Assembly: GCA_001804705.1 (NCBI GenBank)
Contig: MHAY01000002.1
Location: forward strand, 89,559 to 128,342
Source of the DNA: Ignavibacteria bacterium RIFOXYC2_FULL_35_21
GTDB lineage: Bacteria; Bacteroidota; Ignavibacteria; Kapaibacteriales; UBA2268
Length of the DNA stretch: 38,784 nucleotides
Direction of reading: 5' to 3'
Every line of letters begins with the position of its first letter. The stretch's first letter is position 1. The notes below the pieces were generated by a model, which made no database searches, was not told where the DNA came from, and saw only the letters and a program-made list of their open reading frames with translations. Made by a program: the position numbers and the translations under genes. This document shows, piece by piece, positions 9,886 to 17,711 of the stretch.

Positions 9886-10383
9886 ATGAAAAAGATTTAT
9901 GAATATTTTATTATTCTAATTATATCTTTTTTGGGAATCGGCTTTATTCCTTACATCTCAGGGATACTTGCAATATTGATTTCATCACAAGTAATATTTT
10001 TACCAATAGCAAATCAAGAGTATTTTATATTAGGTTGTGCGGTTATTCTTATTATAGTATATATACCGGCAAACATAATATTCATGGGCAGATTGAAGGG
10101 TAAAGAAAAAAATAATGTATTACCAAAAGTGATGGGAACAATGTTGACATTATCATCGCCTGTAATTTTGTATTCTAATGCCTGGATTTTGACTGCAATT
10201 TTTGTATTCATTGTGTTTAGCCACATCAGTACTGTATTCGACAAGTATTTGAATCGAAAAACAAAGAACTGGAGTGTTCTAATTAAGGATTTGACAGCAG
10301 GTATAGCTACGGTGATAGTCCTGCACGTGCTATACGCCGGATGGCTCATCAGTCCTTATGTTTTAGCCTTCCTTGGAAAATAG
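9886..10383 (+). CDS. PgpA-like membrane protein lacking the catalytic acidic residues
   Basis: This 165-aa protein has about four hydrophobic segments. By eye it aligns along its length with phosphatidylglycerophosphatase A. GIGFIPYISGILAI matches the N-terminal G-G-P-G-x-GS-AA segment, NVLPKVMG (77-84) matches the IVWDEFIG segment, and VLIKDLTAG (131-139) matches IMIDDIVAG. The acidic pair of the DE motif is replaced by Pro80-Lys81, the first Asp of the DD motif is Lys134, and the KPxPIRxFD stretch is shortened. It follows pgsA by 3 bp, as an active PgpA might. Either it is a pseudoenzyme or the PgpA relation is only structural. Homology is an inference from remembered family sequences. Confidence 0.55.
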   Translation: MKKIYEYFIILIISFLGIGFIPYISGILAILISSQVIFLPIANQEYFILGCAVILIIVYIPANIIFMGRLKGKEKNNVLPKVMGTMLTLSSPVILYSNAWILTAIFVFIVFSHISTVFDKYLNRKTKNWSVLIKDLTAGIATVIVLHVLYAGWLISPYVLAFLGK

Positions 10384-10633
10384 GGACAGGAGCAGAGAAA
10401 TTATAGTTTGCCAAAATGAAATATTCTGACAAGCAAGTCCAGTTAAATTATTTTCAAAGCAAAAATTGAAACTATTTACTCCTATAGCGGTTTTTTTAGG
10501 TCGAAAAGCCCCAAAACCCTGAAAAAATCTCAATTGTGGAAAAAAAATCCTTGCATTACTTGATAAAATCTTGTATCTTTGAACCCGTTGTAATTGTTCG
10601 TTTCTTTAAACTCTTTAAATATAGGAGGTTATT
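10384..10633. other. Leader region of the HU gene
   Basis: These 250 bp between the PgpA-like gene and HU hold no gene. The downstream part carries the HU promoter (10551-10581) and a strong SD. The upstream part shows no recognisable element. Confidence 0.5.
10551..10581 (+). promoter_or_regulatory. Bacteroidota-type promoter of the HU gene
   Basis: TTG at 10551-10553 is followed by 20 bp and then TATCTTTG at 10574-10581. This matches the Bacteroidota primary-sigma pattern TTTG-N19/21-TAnnTTTG. The HU start codon lies 53 bp downstream, preceded by AGGAGG at 10623-10628. Confidence 0.7.
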
Positions 10634-10960
10634 ATGGCTTTAAACAAAACACAACTAATCAGCCATGTTGCAGCGTCATCAAAGATGACGAAAGTTGATG
10701 CCGAGAAGGCAGTTAAGTCCACTTTGGATGCAATTCAAAAGGAATTGGCAGGCGGTGGAGCTGTTACACTTATTGGTTTCGGTACATTCTCAGTATATGA
10801 GAGGTCAGCACGTATAGGCAAGAATCCAAGGACCGGCGCTACAATTAAAATTGCAGCCAAGAAGGTTCCCAAATTCAAAGCAGGTAAGGCTTTGGCAGAT
10901 GTGGTAGCAAAGAAAAGGTCTGCTTCTGCTCCAAAAGCAAAACCGAAAAAGAAAAGATAA
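10634..10960 (+). CDS. HU/IHF-family nucleoid DNA-binding protein
   Basis: This 108-aa histone-like protein has the usual HU body (residues 1-92): an N-terminal helical part, GFGTFSVYERSARIGKNPRTG with the DNA-intercalating NP(R) arm, and VPKFKAGKAL. A lysine/alanine/proline-rich tail (KKRSASAPKAKPKKKR) extends it beyond the normal 90 aa and should strengthen DNA contacts. It has a strong SD (AGGAGG), a clear promoter and a strong terminator, so it is a single, highly expressed transcription unit. HU bends and compacts DNA in the nucleoid. Confidence 0.95.
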   Translation: MALNKTQLISHVAASSKMTKVDAEKAVKSTLDAIQKELAGGGAVTLIGFGTFSVYERSARIGKNPRTGATIKIAAKKVPKFKAGKALADVVAKKRSASAPKAKPKKKR

Positions 10961-10974
10961 GAAAGCGATTTCAG

Positions 10975-11005
10975 AAAAAAGCCGTTCATTTGAACGGCTT
11001 TTTTT
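10975..11005. terminator. Rho-independent terminator after HU (works in both directions)
   Basis: Inverted repeat GCCGTTCA-TT-TGAACGGC (10981-10998) is preceded by A6 and followed by T7. It is the strongest terminator in the window. Confidence 0.9.
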
Positions 11006-11012
11006 ATATTTG
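11005..11012 (+). promoter_or_regulatory. Possible -7 element for pyrB
   Basis: TATATTTG fits TAnnTTTG and begins inside the T-tract of the HU terminator, 39 bp before the pyrB start. No good TTTG -33 box is placed 20 bp upstream, so this is tentative. Confidence 0.35.
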
Positions 11013-11050
11013 CATGATGTGAGTTTTATTAATTTGTAATTTTATATTGT

Positions 11051-11980
11051 ATGCCCGAAGAAACTTTATCCCATCCATATTTGCTTAGCTCCGATGATTT
11101 AACACATGACGATATTTTTAAGATTTTTAAAAAAGCGAAATACTTTATGTATAATTTTTCCTCTATGAAAAAGTTTGACGATTTGAAAGGTGTAACTGTA
11201 GGACTTGCTTTTTTTGAGTCTTCAACAAGAACAAAACTATCATTTGAACTTGCCGCAAAAAGACTGTCGGCTGAAGTATTCTCCTTTCAGTCATCTACAA
11301 GTAGTTTGTCAAAAGGAGAATCCCTTCTCGATACATTGAGAACCATCGAAGCTATGGAAGTGCAGATTTTTATCGTAAGGCACCAGAACTCAGGTGTTCC
11401 TGTTTTCCTTCAAAAAAACACGAGCGGTATCGTTATAAATGCAGGTGATGGAAAGCATGAACATCCAACCCAAGCCTTACTCGATGCATTTACTTTATAT
11501 CGCAGATTCAAAAAGATTGAAGGTTTAAAAGTCTGCATTATTGGGGATATTTTACATAGCAGAGTTGCACGTTCAAATGTGAGTATTTTAAAAACACTTG
11601 GAGCAGAACTTGCTTTTTGCAGTCCCGGTACACTTTTACCCCGGGAGCTTAATGTTTGGAATGTTAATATTATTGATACTGTCGGGGATGCCGTTGATTG
11701 GGCAGATGTGGTGATGGTGCTTCGCTTGCAGAGGGAACGCATGGATTCAGGCTTGATACCATCCGTAAATGAATTTTCTAAATATTATGGTGTTACATTT
11801 AAACATTTTACTAAAAAACCCGAATTAGTACTCCTTCATCCCGGGCCTGTGAATTACGGCATCGAGCTTGATTACTTGCTGAGTTCCTATCCTAATGTCC
11901 TGATTCAAACGCAGGTCAAGCATGGAGTATTTATAAGAATGGCACTTTTATCTTTGTTAGCAAAAAATCTTGGACATTAA
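11051..11980 (+). CDS. pyrB: Aspartate carbamoyltransferase, catalytic chain
   Basis: The enzyme joins carbamoyl phosphate and aspartate in pyrimidine synthesis. It is 309 aa. The carbamoyl-phosphate loop Ser58-Thr59-Arg60-Thr61 (FESSTRTKLSFE), Lys88 (SKGES), His138-Pro-Thr-Gln (HEHPTQALLDA) and HPGPVNYGIELD are all present. No pyrI regulatory gene is adjacent. The 3' end overlaps prmC by 11 bp, so the two are probably co-transcribed. Confidence 0.95.
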   Translation: MPEETLSHPYLLSSDDLTHDDIFKIFKKAKYFMYNFSSMKKFDDLKGVTVGLAFFESSTRTKLSFELAAKRLSAEVFSFQSSTSSLSKGESLLDTLRTIEAMEVQIFIVRHQNSGVPVFLQKNTSGIVINAGDGKHEHPTQALLDAFTLYRRFKKIEGLKVCIIGDILHSRVARSNVSILKTLGAELAFCSPGTLLPRELNVWNVNIIDTVGDAVDWADVVMVLRLQRERMDSGLIPSVNEFSKYYGVTFKHFTKKPELVLLHPGPVNYGIELDYLLSSYPNVLIQTQVKHGVFIRMALLSLLAKNLGH

Positions 11981-12833
11981 CCAAAATAAAATCTGGACGG
12001 TCATAGATATTATCAATTGGGGGACTGATTTTTTCAGAGTGAAAAGAATCGAATCGCCAAGATTGTGTATTGAACTACTGCTATGCCATGTTTTGCATTT
12101 TGAAAGAATAGATATTTACCTTCAGCATGACAAACCTATGACAAAGTCTGAACTGGAATTGCTCCATTCACTTGTAAAACGGAAAGCTGACAGAGAGCCG
12201 ATTCAATATATCATAAGTAAAGCCCAATTTTACGGATTAGAGTTTGAAGTCAATAGAAATGTTTTGATACCAAGGCCTGAGACAGAAATTCTCGTTGAAG
12301 AAGCTATAAAAATTGTCAGCAATTATTCAAATCCCCGAATACTCGATATTGGTACTGGCTGTGGGAATATTGCCGTCAGCATAGCTGCGAATTTCAGGGA
12401 TTCATCTGTTTTGGCAATTGATAAATCTATCGAAGCAATCAATGTTGCAAAAAATAATTCAGAAAGGTTAGGGGTCAAAAACGTTGAATATAAAATTATT
12501 GATATTCTCCAAAATATTCCAACTGAAAAATTCGATATTATTATTTCAAATCCACCTTATATAAAACATAAAGATTATGTGCAACTAATGCCAGATGTAT
12601 TAAGATATGAGCCGGCTGATGCGTTAACCGATAACAAAGACGGATTAACTTTTTATCGCAGGTTTGCTGAAATTTTTCCTGGTATGCTTAATATAGGGGG
12701 TATGTTTTTACTTGAGATTGGATACGACCAATCAGAATTAATCGGTGAGCTTTTTTATAAAGCAGGCTTCGAATTTGATTTTATCGATGATTTCAATAAA
12801 ATTAAAAGAATCTGCGTAGGTAGAAAGAACTAA
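11970..12833 (+). CDS. prmC: Release-factor glutamine methyltransferase PrmC
   Basis: PrmC methylates the GGQ glutamine of peptide-chain release factors using AdoMet. It is 287 aa with the N-terminal helical domain (SPRLCIELLLCHVL, REPIQYI), RNVLIPRPETEILVEE, the AdoMet loop LDIGTGCGN (from about residue 125) and the catalytic NPPY at 194-197. It starts at TTG 11970 inside the end of pyrB; no ATG fits the conserved N-terminus. It is 134 bp before the STAS gene. Confidence 0.93.
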   Translation: MDINQNKIWTVIDIINWGTDFFRVKRIESPRLCIELLLCHVLHFERIDIYLQHDKPMTKSELELLHSLVKRKADREPIQYIISKAQFYGLEFEVNRNVLIPRPETEILVEEAIKIVSNYSNPRILDIGTGCGNIAVSIAANFRDSSVLAIDKSIEAINVAKNNSERLGVKNVEYKIIDILQNIPTEKFDIIISNPPYIKHKDYVQLMPDVLRYEPADALTDNKDGLTFYRRFAEIFPGMLNIGGMFLLEIGYDQSELIGELFYKAGFEFDFIDDFNKIKRICVGRKN

Positions 12834-12967
12834 ATCTCATTTGTTAATTTCTCGTTAAGGATTATTTTTTATACTATTTAATTAAAAATAAACAAAAATT
12901 TTATTATTTTTGAATTCTTATTATTTTTTAAATTATATAATTGTTAGTATTTTTTGGCAGGTGATGA

Positions 12968-13312
12968 ATGTCCCATATTAAAATCGAAGAGAAAAGCGGA
13001 GGAGTTGTATTAAGCCTTAAAGGGCAGTTTATTGGGGGTGAAGAGACAGATAAATTAAGGGATGCCCTTGTAGGTATTGCTCAGCAGAAAAAAAACAATC
13101 TTGTAATTGACCTTGCCAAAACAACATATTTGAACTCTACAGCACTTGGTGTATTAATTTCAGCACATGCGAATTTCGTGAAACGTGAAGGTAAAATTAT
13201 TTTATGCAATGTGAATAAATCAATTCAAAATATATTTGTAATAACAAAATTATCTCTTGTGTTTACAATTGTCGAAACATTGGATGAAGCAAACAAATTA
13301 ATTTCAGAATAG
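12968..13312 (+). CDS. STAS-domain protein (anti-sigma factor antagonist type)
   Basis: This 114-aa single-domain protein has the SpoIIAA/RsbV pattern: GGVVLSLKGQF, NLVIDLAKTTYLNSTALGVLISAH and ILCNVNKSIQNIFVITKL. The Ser in LNSTALG sits where RsbV-like antagonists are phosphorylated. It probably takes part in partner switching with a kinase/anti-sigma factor, or in another STAS-regulated process, but no such kinase is in the window. It lies 29 bp before the exbB-like gene and may head that operon. The upstream sequence has TATTTTTG at 12905-12912 without a good -33 box. Confidence 0.85.
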   Translation: MSHIKIEEKSGGVVLSLKGQFIGGEETDKLRDALVGIAQQKKNNLVIDLAKTTYLNSTALGVLISAHANFVKREGKIILCNVNKSIQNIFVITKLSLVFTIVETLDEANKLISE

Positions 13313-13341
13313 TATTAATAAATTTAAAACGAGGTTGATAT

Positions 13342-14127
13342 ATGAAGAATTTATTTAATCTGGTGGTGATTTTTCTTGCATTAATCATCGGAGTAGTCGT
13401 TATATGGTGGTTTATTATGGGTAATCCCGGTAACTTCAAGGATGGCGAAAAACGTACGGAGCCGCATCCGGGTAATGTACTAGGTACAATCTATACAGGA
13501 GGCTTTCTTGTGGGAGCTTTGATTGGCTTAATAATAATATCCACAACTTTTATTTTTGAAAGAACATTTTCTATAAATAAAGCCAAAGGAAAAGGCAATC
13601 CGTCAGTATTTCTTAGAACTGTAATAACAAAGCTTGAAAAAGGTGACCTTGAAGCCGCAAAGACTGACTGCGACAGTCAGAGAGGCAGTGTTGCCAATGT
13701 CTTAAGAGCAGCAATCACACGTTTTACCGATGTTGAAAAAGACCCCGAATTTAGCGCCGAAAAGAAAATAGCAGAAACCCAGAGGGCGATTGACGAGGCT
13801 ATGAACCTTGAAACACCTTTGCTGGAGAAGAATCTTGTTATTTTATCTACAATTGCTTCAATTTCAACAATGATTGGGCTTTTAGGAACAACTATTGGTA
13901 TGATTAGAGCTTTCCAGGCACTTGCCATGAGCGGAACGGTATCGGCAATTCAGTTGTCGATAGGTATATCCGAAGCTTTGTATAACACAGCCGGCGGCCT
14001 TATCGGTGCGGTGCTGTCAATCGTTGCTTATAACTTCTTTACAACAAAAGTTGATAATTTCGTTTATATGATAGACGAGGCAATATTGAGTGTTACTCAG
14101 ATATTTACCGTCAGAGTGAAATCTTAA
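13342..14127 (+). CDS. exbB: MotA/TolQ/ExbB-family proton channel protein
   Basis: This 261-aa protein has an N-terminal membrane segment (about 5-27), a second (about 50-72), then a cytoplasmic stretch and two C-terminal segments (about 163-190, 208-235). The signature is ILSTIASISTMIGLLGTTIGMI. With the two ExbD proteins downstream it should form the inner-membrane motor that uses proton flow to energise TonB. It has a GAGG SD. It is the first motor gene of the cluster exbB-exbD-exbD-tonB. TolQ-type function cannot be excluded by sequence alone, but the tonB gene favours ExbB. Confidence 0.9.
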   Translation: MKNLFNLVVIFLALIIGVVVIWWFIMGNPGNFKDGEKRTEPHPGNVLGTIYTGGFLVGALIGLIIISTTFIFERTFSINKAKGKGNPSVFLRTVITKLEKGDLEAAKTDCDSQRGSVANVLRAAITRFTDVEKDPEFSAEKKIAETQRAIDEAMNLETPLLEKNLVILSTIASISTMIGLLGTTIGMIRAFQALAMSGTVSAIQLSIGISEALYNTAGGLIGAVLSIVAYNFFTTKVDNFVYMIDEAILSVTQIFTVRVKS

Positions 14128-14187
14128 TATAATTAAGAATTGAAAATTGAGAATTGAAAATTAAATAGAAGAAACAAGGAGAAACTT

Positions 14188-14721
14188 GTGCCAAAAGTTA
14201 AAAAGAAAAGGTTGAGTTTTGTTATTGATATGACACCCCTGGTGGATATTACTTTCCTCCTGTTGACCTTTTTCATGTTCACTGCAAAATTCAAGACAGA
14301 GGCTGAGAGCCAGCAGAAGTTCTTCATTCAAAGGCCTAAGGTAACTGCCGATACGTCCAAAATTCCCGAAAGAAATCTTGCTATTGTTAAAATAGCAATC
14401 AGGGATACTGTCGATGGCGTTGTTGTAAATGATACGACATACAACTATGAACTCATCAACGAAAGTGACCGTCAGCAGGTGTGGGCTTCATTGGAAGGGC
14501 TTCCCGAAAAAATGAAAGCGAAACCGATGCTCGAGAATATAAGTCTTGATATGCTAAGTACCGTCATAAGAAATACGAGAATAACGAATCCCAAAACTAT
14601 GTTTGCAATTGATGCAGACAGAAGAATCAGGTATAAATGGGTTTGGGATGCCATGGAGGTGATGAGGAAAAACCGGGCTACAATATTCAATTATGTTACG
14701 GAAAAGAAATCCGGCTTATAA
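14188..14721 (+). CDS. exbD: ExbD/TolR-family biopolymer transport protein, first copy
   Basis: This 177-aa protein has a single N-terminal membrane helix with the proton-path Asp20 in MTPLVDITFLLLTFFMF. The rest is periplasmic. It starts at GTG 14188 with a good AAGGAG SD (14176-14181). It lies 60 bp after exbB; the gap is filled by an AATTGAA-type array (14133-14166). It is paralogous to the next gene but has a different periplasmic domain. Confidence 0.9.
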   Translation: MPKVKKKRLSFVIDMTPLVDITFLLLTFFMFTAKFKTEAESQQKFFIQRPKVTADTSKIPERNLAIVKIAIRDTVDGVVVNDTTYNYELINESDRQQVWASLEGLPEKMKAKPMLENISLDMLSTVIRNTRITNPKTMFAIDADRRIRYKWVWDAMEVMRKNRATIFNYVTEKKSGL

Positions 14722-14755
14722 ATTAATGTAAAATGAATAATGAAAAGTGAATAAT

Positions 14756-14764
14756 TGTGGATAA
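14756..14764. promoter_or_regulatory. Single perfect DnaA-box nonamer (TGTGGATAA)
   Basis: TGTGGATAA is the exact complement of TTATCCACA and lies in the gap between the two exbD genes. One box alone may be chance in AT-rich DNA. Confidence 0.3.
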
Positions 14765-14857
14765 ATAATTTTATTTAAATTAAAATAACAATTTCATTTT
14801 GTAACTTTTTATAGTTTTAAGTGTCTTAAATATAGAAATAAAAATTAGGAGATAAAT

Positions 14858-15430
14858 ATGAGTGGAGCAACAGGTGGTTTGAGCGCTCCTGAAAGAATAA
14901 AAAGGGGCAAACTCAGCAAGAGGAAAAAGAGGAAAAGAATAGGCTTTGCATTAGACATGACGCCCCTTGTGGATATTACTTTTCTTCTTCTGACATTTTT
15001 TATGTTCACAACAACCATGGCGGCTCCTCAGGTTATGGAAATGTCAATTCCACCCGAAGTTGATGTACAAATAGAAGTTAAGGAAAATGAGTTATTGACT
15101 TTAAGATTAAGAAATGATGGGAAATTATTTTGGAATATGGCAAACGATGAACCCAAGCCTGTTGAGATAAAAGATTTGAGAAAAATTGCTGAGACAGAAA
15201 ATTTAAGGCCTGAAATTCAGAATAAATTAATAACTGTGTTTAAGGTTTCTGATGATGCCAAGTATGGGGATATGATAAGAGTTATGGATGAGTTGAATTT
15301 AGCAGAAATAAAAATCTCAGAAGTTATTACACAGAAAAAAGATGATAAAGGGAATCCGGAGAAGAGAAAGCGAAAATTTACTTTAGCTCCTCTGGACACA
15401 GCAGATGTTAGTTTAATTAGAGGGCTGTAA
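14858..15430 (+). CDS. exbD: ExbD/TolR-family biopolymer transport protein, second copy
   Basis: This 190-aa protein has a basic N-terminal extension (KRGKLSKRKKRKR) before the membrane helix with Asp39 in MTPLVDITFLLLTFFMF. It has a longer periplasmic domain than the first copy. It has an AGGAG SD. It is followed by tonB after one base (stop 15430, ATG 15432), so the two are tightly coupled. Two ExbD proteins next to one ExbB and one TonB is the usual arrangement in Bacteroidota-type clusters. Confidence 0.9.
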   Translation: MSGATGGLSAPERIKRGKLSKRKKRKRIGFALDMTPLVDITFLLLTFFMFTTTMAAPQVMEMSIPPEVDVQIEVKENELLTLRLRNDGKLFWNMANDEPKPVEIKDLRKIAETENLRPEIQNKLITVFKVSDDAKYGDMIRVMDELNLAEIKISEVITQKKDDKGNPEKRKRKFTLAPLDTADVSLIRGL

Positions 15431-15431
15431 C

Positions 15432-16208
15432 ATGGCAACAAGAGATGCAATAGCAATGCCTGCTCCTTCGGATTATGGTGCAATAGAACTGAAGGAGTTC
15501 ATCAGGAAATATACTTATAAAGGATTTATTGTAACTGTTGTTAGTTTAATAATCCTGCTTCTTCTTTATTGGGGTACAGTGAAAATATCCGAAGCAACTG
15601 CAAATAAATTCAAGATGGCACCAATTGTTAAAATTGATATTACTGACTTGCCACCACCTCCGTCTGATGCTGAGGAAATTCCTCCACCTCCTGCAGAGCA
15701 GATAATTAATACAGGCCCTGCTTCCAGAGCGGGAACACCTGTTCCTGTTCCTGAAACAGAAATAACGGCTGACCTGAAGGAATTTGCAAGCATGGAGGAA
15801 TTGGGACGTGCTTCATCAGAAGGCGGCGATGGAGTTGACCTCGGAGGTTTTGCACCAAACATTGATGTTAATAAGAAAGTTAATGTTGATGTGCGTGAGA
15901 GCGAAGGAGACCCATGGGAATTTGTCGCAGTTGAGAAAGAGCCATATATTGACCTGGCGGAGCTTCAGAAGAAAATTGTATATCCCGAAATGGCTCGCAG
16001 AGCCGGTATTGAGGGAAAGGTTATTGTAAGGGTATATGTCGGTAAGGACGGGAAGCCTGTTAAAACTTTAATTGAATCGAGTGATAATGAGCTATTGGAT
16101 AATGCGGCAAAAATTGCAATAATGAAATCGGTGTTTACACCTGCGATTCAGAATGGAAGCCCTGTTTCATTATGGGTGAGTATTCCGATAAATTTCAGGT
16201 TGAGATAA
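15432..16208 (+). CDS. tonB: TonB-family energy transducer
   Basis: This 258-aa protein has a cytoplasmic N-terminus (about 1-32), one membrane helix (about 33-54), a proline-rich periplasmic linker (LPPPPSDAEEIPPPP) and a C-terminal TonB domain (about 165-258) with YPEMARRAGIEGKVIVRVYV and SIPINFRLR. It transmits motor energy to outer-membrane receptors such as the barrel protein at 33223. It directly follows exbD. A possible terminator lies 55 bp downstream. Confidence 0.92.
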   Translation: MATRDAIAMPAPSDYGAIELKEFIRKYTYKGFIVTVVSLIILLLLYWGTVKISEATANKFKMAPIVKIDITDLPPPPSDAEEIPPPPAEQIINTGPASRAGTPVPVPETEITADLKEFASMEELGRASSEGGDGVDLGGFAPNIDVNKKVNVDVRESEGDPWEFVAVEKEPYIDLAELQKKIVYPEMARRAGIEGKVIVRVYVGKDGKPVKTLIESSDNELLDNAAKIAIMKSVFTPAIQNGSPVSLWVSIPINFRLR

Positions 16209-16262
16209 TTAATTCGGGGTGCTGATAGAACAAAACTTGAAATGTAAATTAATAAACAGGTG

Positions 16263-16312
16263 AAGCGGAGAAGAAATGTATTTTTGATGATTAATTTGTT
16301 CTTCGCTTTTTT
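16263..16312 (+). terminator. Possible terminator after tonB
   Basis: AAGCG(GAG)AAGAA (16263-16275) pairs with TTCTTCGCTT (16299-16308) around a 23-nt loop, with a T6 run (16307-16312). The 3-nt bulge makes it imperfect. Confidence 0.4.
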
Positions 16313-16338
16313 ATTACAAAGATTTAAAAAAGTTGATT

Positions 16339-16554
16339 ATGTTCTCTAAAATATTAAATTATGGTATAAGAGTCTTGATAATTATCATAGGTATCCTGAT
16401 GGTTACAGGGGTGATATATGTGCCAAATTCACAAAACAATTCTATAATTGTGGTGTTCGGTATAATATTCATTTTATTTGGACTGGTTAGGATATATATG
16501 TATTATTCAAGTTCCCGAAGATACCATAGGGAGGACAGAAATGATAATGAATAA
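16339..16554 (+). CDS. Small two-helix membrane protein of unknown function
   Basis: This 71-aa protein has two hydrophobic helices (about 6-27 and 35-55) and a basic, charged tail (SSSRRYHREDRND). ATG 16339 is preferred to TTG 16333. It ends 6 bp before the PstS-like gene and so belongs to that transcription unit. I do not recognise the family. Confidence 0.65.
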   Translation: MFSKILNYGIRVLIIIIGILMVTGVIYVPNSQNNSIIVVFGIIFILFGLVRIYMYYSSSRRYHREDRNDNE

Positions 16555-16560
16555 TGAATA

Positions 16561-17496
16561 ATGAAAAATGCAAGTTTGAAAATATTGTCATATTGTTTAG
16601 TATTAACGAGTTTATTTTTCTTCTCTTCATGCAATGAGGGAAAGAAAAAATCAAATGATAATGATGCTCTGACTTCAGGGAAATTGACAGTATATTGTGA
16701 TGAGGGCCTGTACAATCTCATAGAACCAACATTCAGGATGCATGACAGCACATTTCCTGATATTAAACTAACACCGGTTAAAGTGAATGCAAGAGAAGCA
16801 ATGGCGAAGCTATTGTCTGCAAATGCCGAGGTAATAATTATAGCCCGCGATTACCTGAAGGATGAAGACTCTTTAATAAAGGCTTTTAATGTTAAAGAAC
16901 ACCCGGTAATGATTTGTGCAGAGGATGCTCTTGTTTTCTACGCTCAGAAAGACTTTCCTTTAGACACAATAACTGAAGGACAGTTAAAGAATGTCTTATT
17001 GAATGGACAATCTCTTCTTGGATATTATCCTGCAATTAAATCGGAACCGAAATTTGTAATAAATAATAATTCTTCATCTGAATATGCAAATTTAATCTCA
17101 TTAGTTGCTAAAAAGCAGACTATAAAAAAGAAATTACTTATGTTATCGTGTTCAGATTCAGTTATTAATTATATGAAAAAGAATCCCGGAACAATAGGAA
17201 TAGGCTATCTATCACAGATTGCTAAAGACACAAGTCTGAAAGGTATAAAAATAAGTTATATTGATAGTGCAGGTAAATATGTATTTCCTCATACAGTCCA
17301 TCAGGCGAATGTCTTACGAGGGAATTATCCTTATATAGTGCCATTGAAAATATATTTGCTTCGGGATATGAAAAATAAAGCATTTTGGTTCGGAATGTTT
17401 TTGTCAAAAGAGGGAGTTGTTCAGAAATATTTTTTAGAAGCGGGAATAGTACCTGTTTATGCACAGATTAAGTTGGTAGAAGGAGAGCGGTATTAA
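16561..17496 (+). CDS. PstS-like periplasmic substrate-binding lipoprotein
   Basis: This 311-aa protein has a lipoprotein signal (hydrophobic residues 6-22, lipobox FSSC) and then a two-lobed binding-protein domain (KLTVYCDEGLYNLIEP, EVIIIARDY, SSSEYANLISL, PGTIGIGYLSQI, YPYIVPLKIYLLRD). It resembles PstS phosphate-binding proteins, but no pstC, pstA or pstB gene is near. Its place after exbB-exbD-exbD-tonB and before a TPR gene, as remembered in other Bacteroidota genomes, suggests a role with the TonB motor rather than with an ABC importer. The ligand is unknown. Confidence 0.75.
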   Translation: MKNASLKILSYCLVLTSLFFFSSCNEGKKKSNDNDALTSGKLTVYCDEGLYNLIEPTFRMHDSTFPDIKLTPVKVNAREAMAKLLSANAEVIIIARDYLKDEDSLIKAFNVKEHPVMICAEDALVFYAQKDFPLDTITEGQLKNVLLNGQSLLGYYPAIKSEPKFVINNNSSSEYANLISLVAKKQTIKKKLLMLSCSDSVINYMKKNPGTIGIGYLSQIAKDTSLKGIKISYIDSAGKYVFPHTVHQANVLRGNYPYIVPLKIYLLRDMKNKAFWFGMFLSKEGVVQKYFLEAGIVPVYAQIKLVEGERY

Positions 17497-17608
17497 GTTT
17501 TGAGTTTTGAGTTTTAAGTTTTGAGTTTTGAGTTTTAAGTTTTGAGTTTTGAGTTTTAAGTTTTAAGTTTTGAGTTTTGAGTTTTGAGTTTTGAGTTTTG
17601 AGTTTTAA
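17497..17608. repeat. Perfect heptamer array, 16 copies of GTTTTRA
   Basis: Sixteen uninterrupted 7-bp units begin on the base after the PstS-like gene stop. Each is GTTTTGA or GTTTTAA, in the order G G A G G A G G A A G G G G G A at position 6. Stops occur in every frame. Degenerate AATTGAA-type units continue to about 17680, so no promoter could be defined for the next gene. Confidence 0.95.
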
Positions 17609-17711
17609 ATGTTGTGTTTTTAGTTGAAAATTTATTTATTGAAAATTTATTGAAAATTGAAAATTCTAAATTGAAAATTAACGGAAAGTATTAATTGTAA
17701 TTAGAAAAATT

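Noticed and set aside
9886-10383. Active phosphatidylglycerophosphatase
   Set aside because: The acidic residues expected for catalysis are missing, so the enzyme name was not assigned.
10384-10550. A tRNA or small RNA gene before HU
   Set aside because: No cloverleaf or terminator-bounded transcript could be traced by eye.
16561-17496. True phosphate ABC importer component
   Set aside because: No pstC, pstA, pstB or phoU lies nearby and the gene is tied to the TonB motor cluster.
17497-17608. Heptamer array as a possible CRISPR
   Set aside because: Units are 7 bp with no spacers, so it is a simple tandem repeat.
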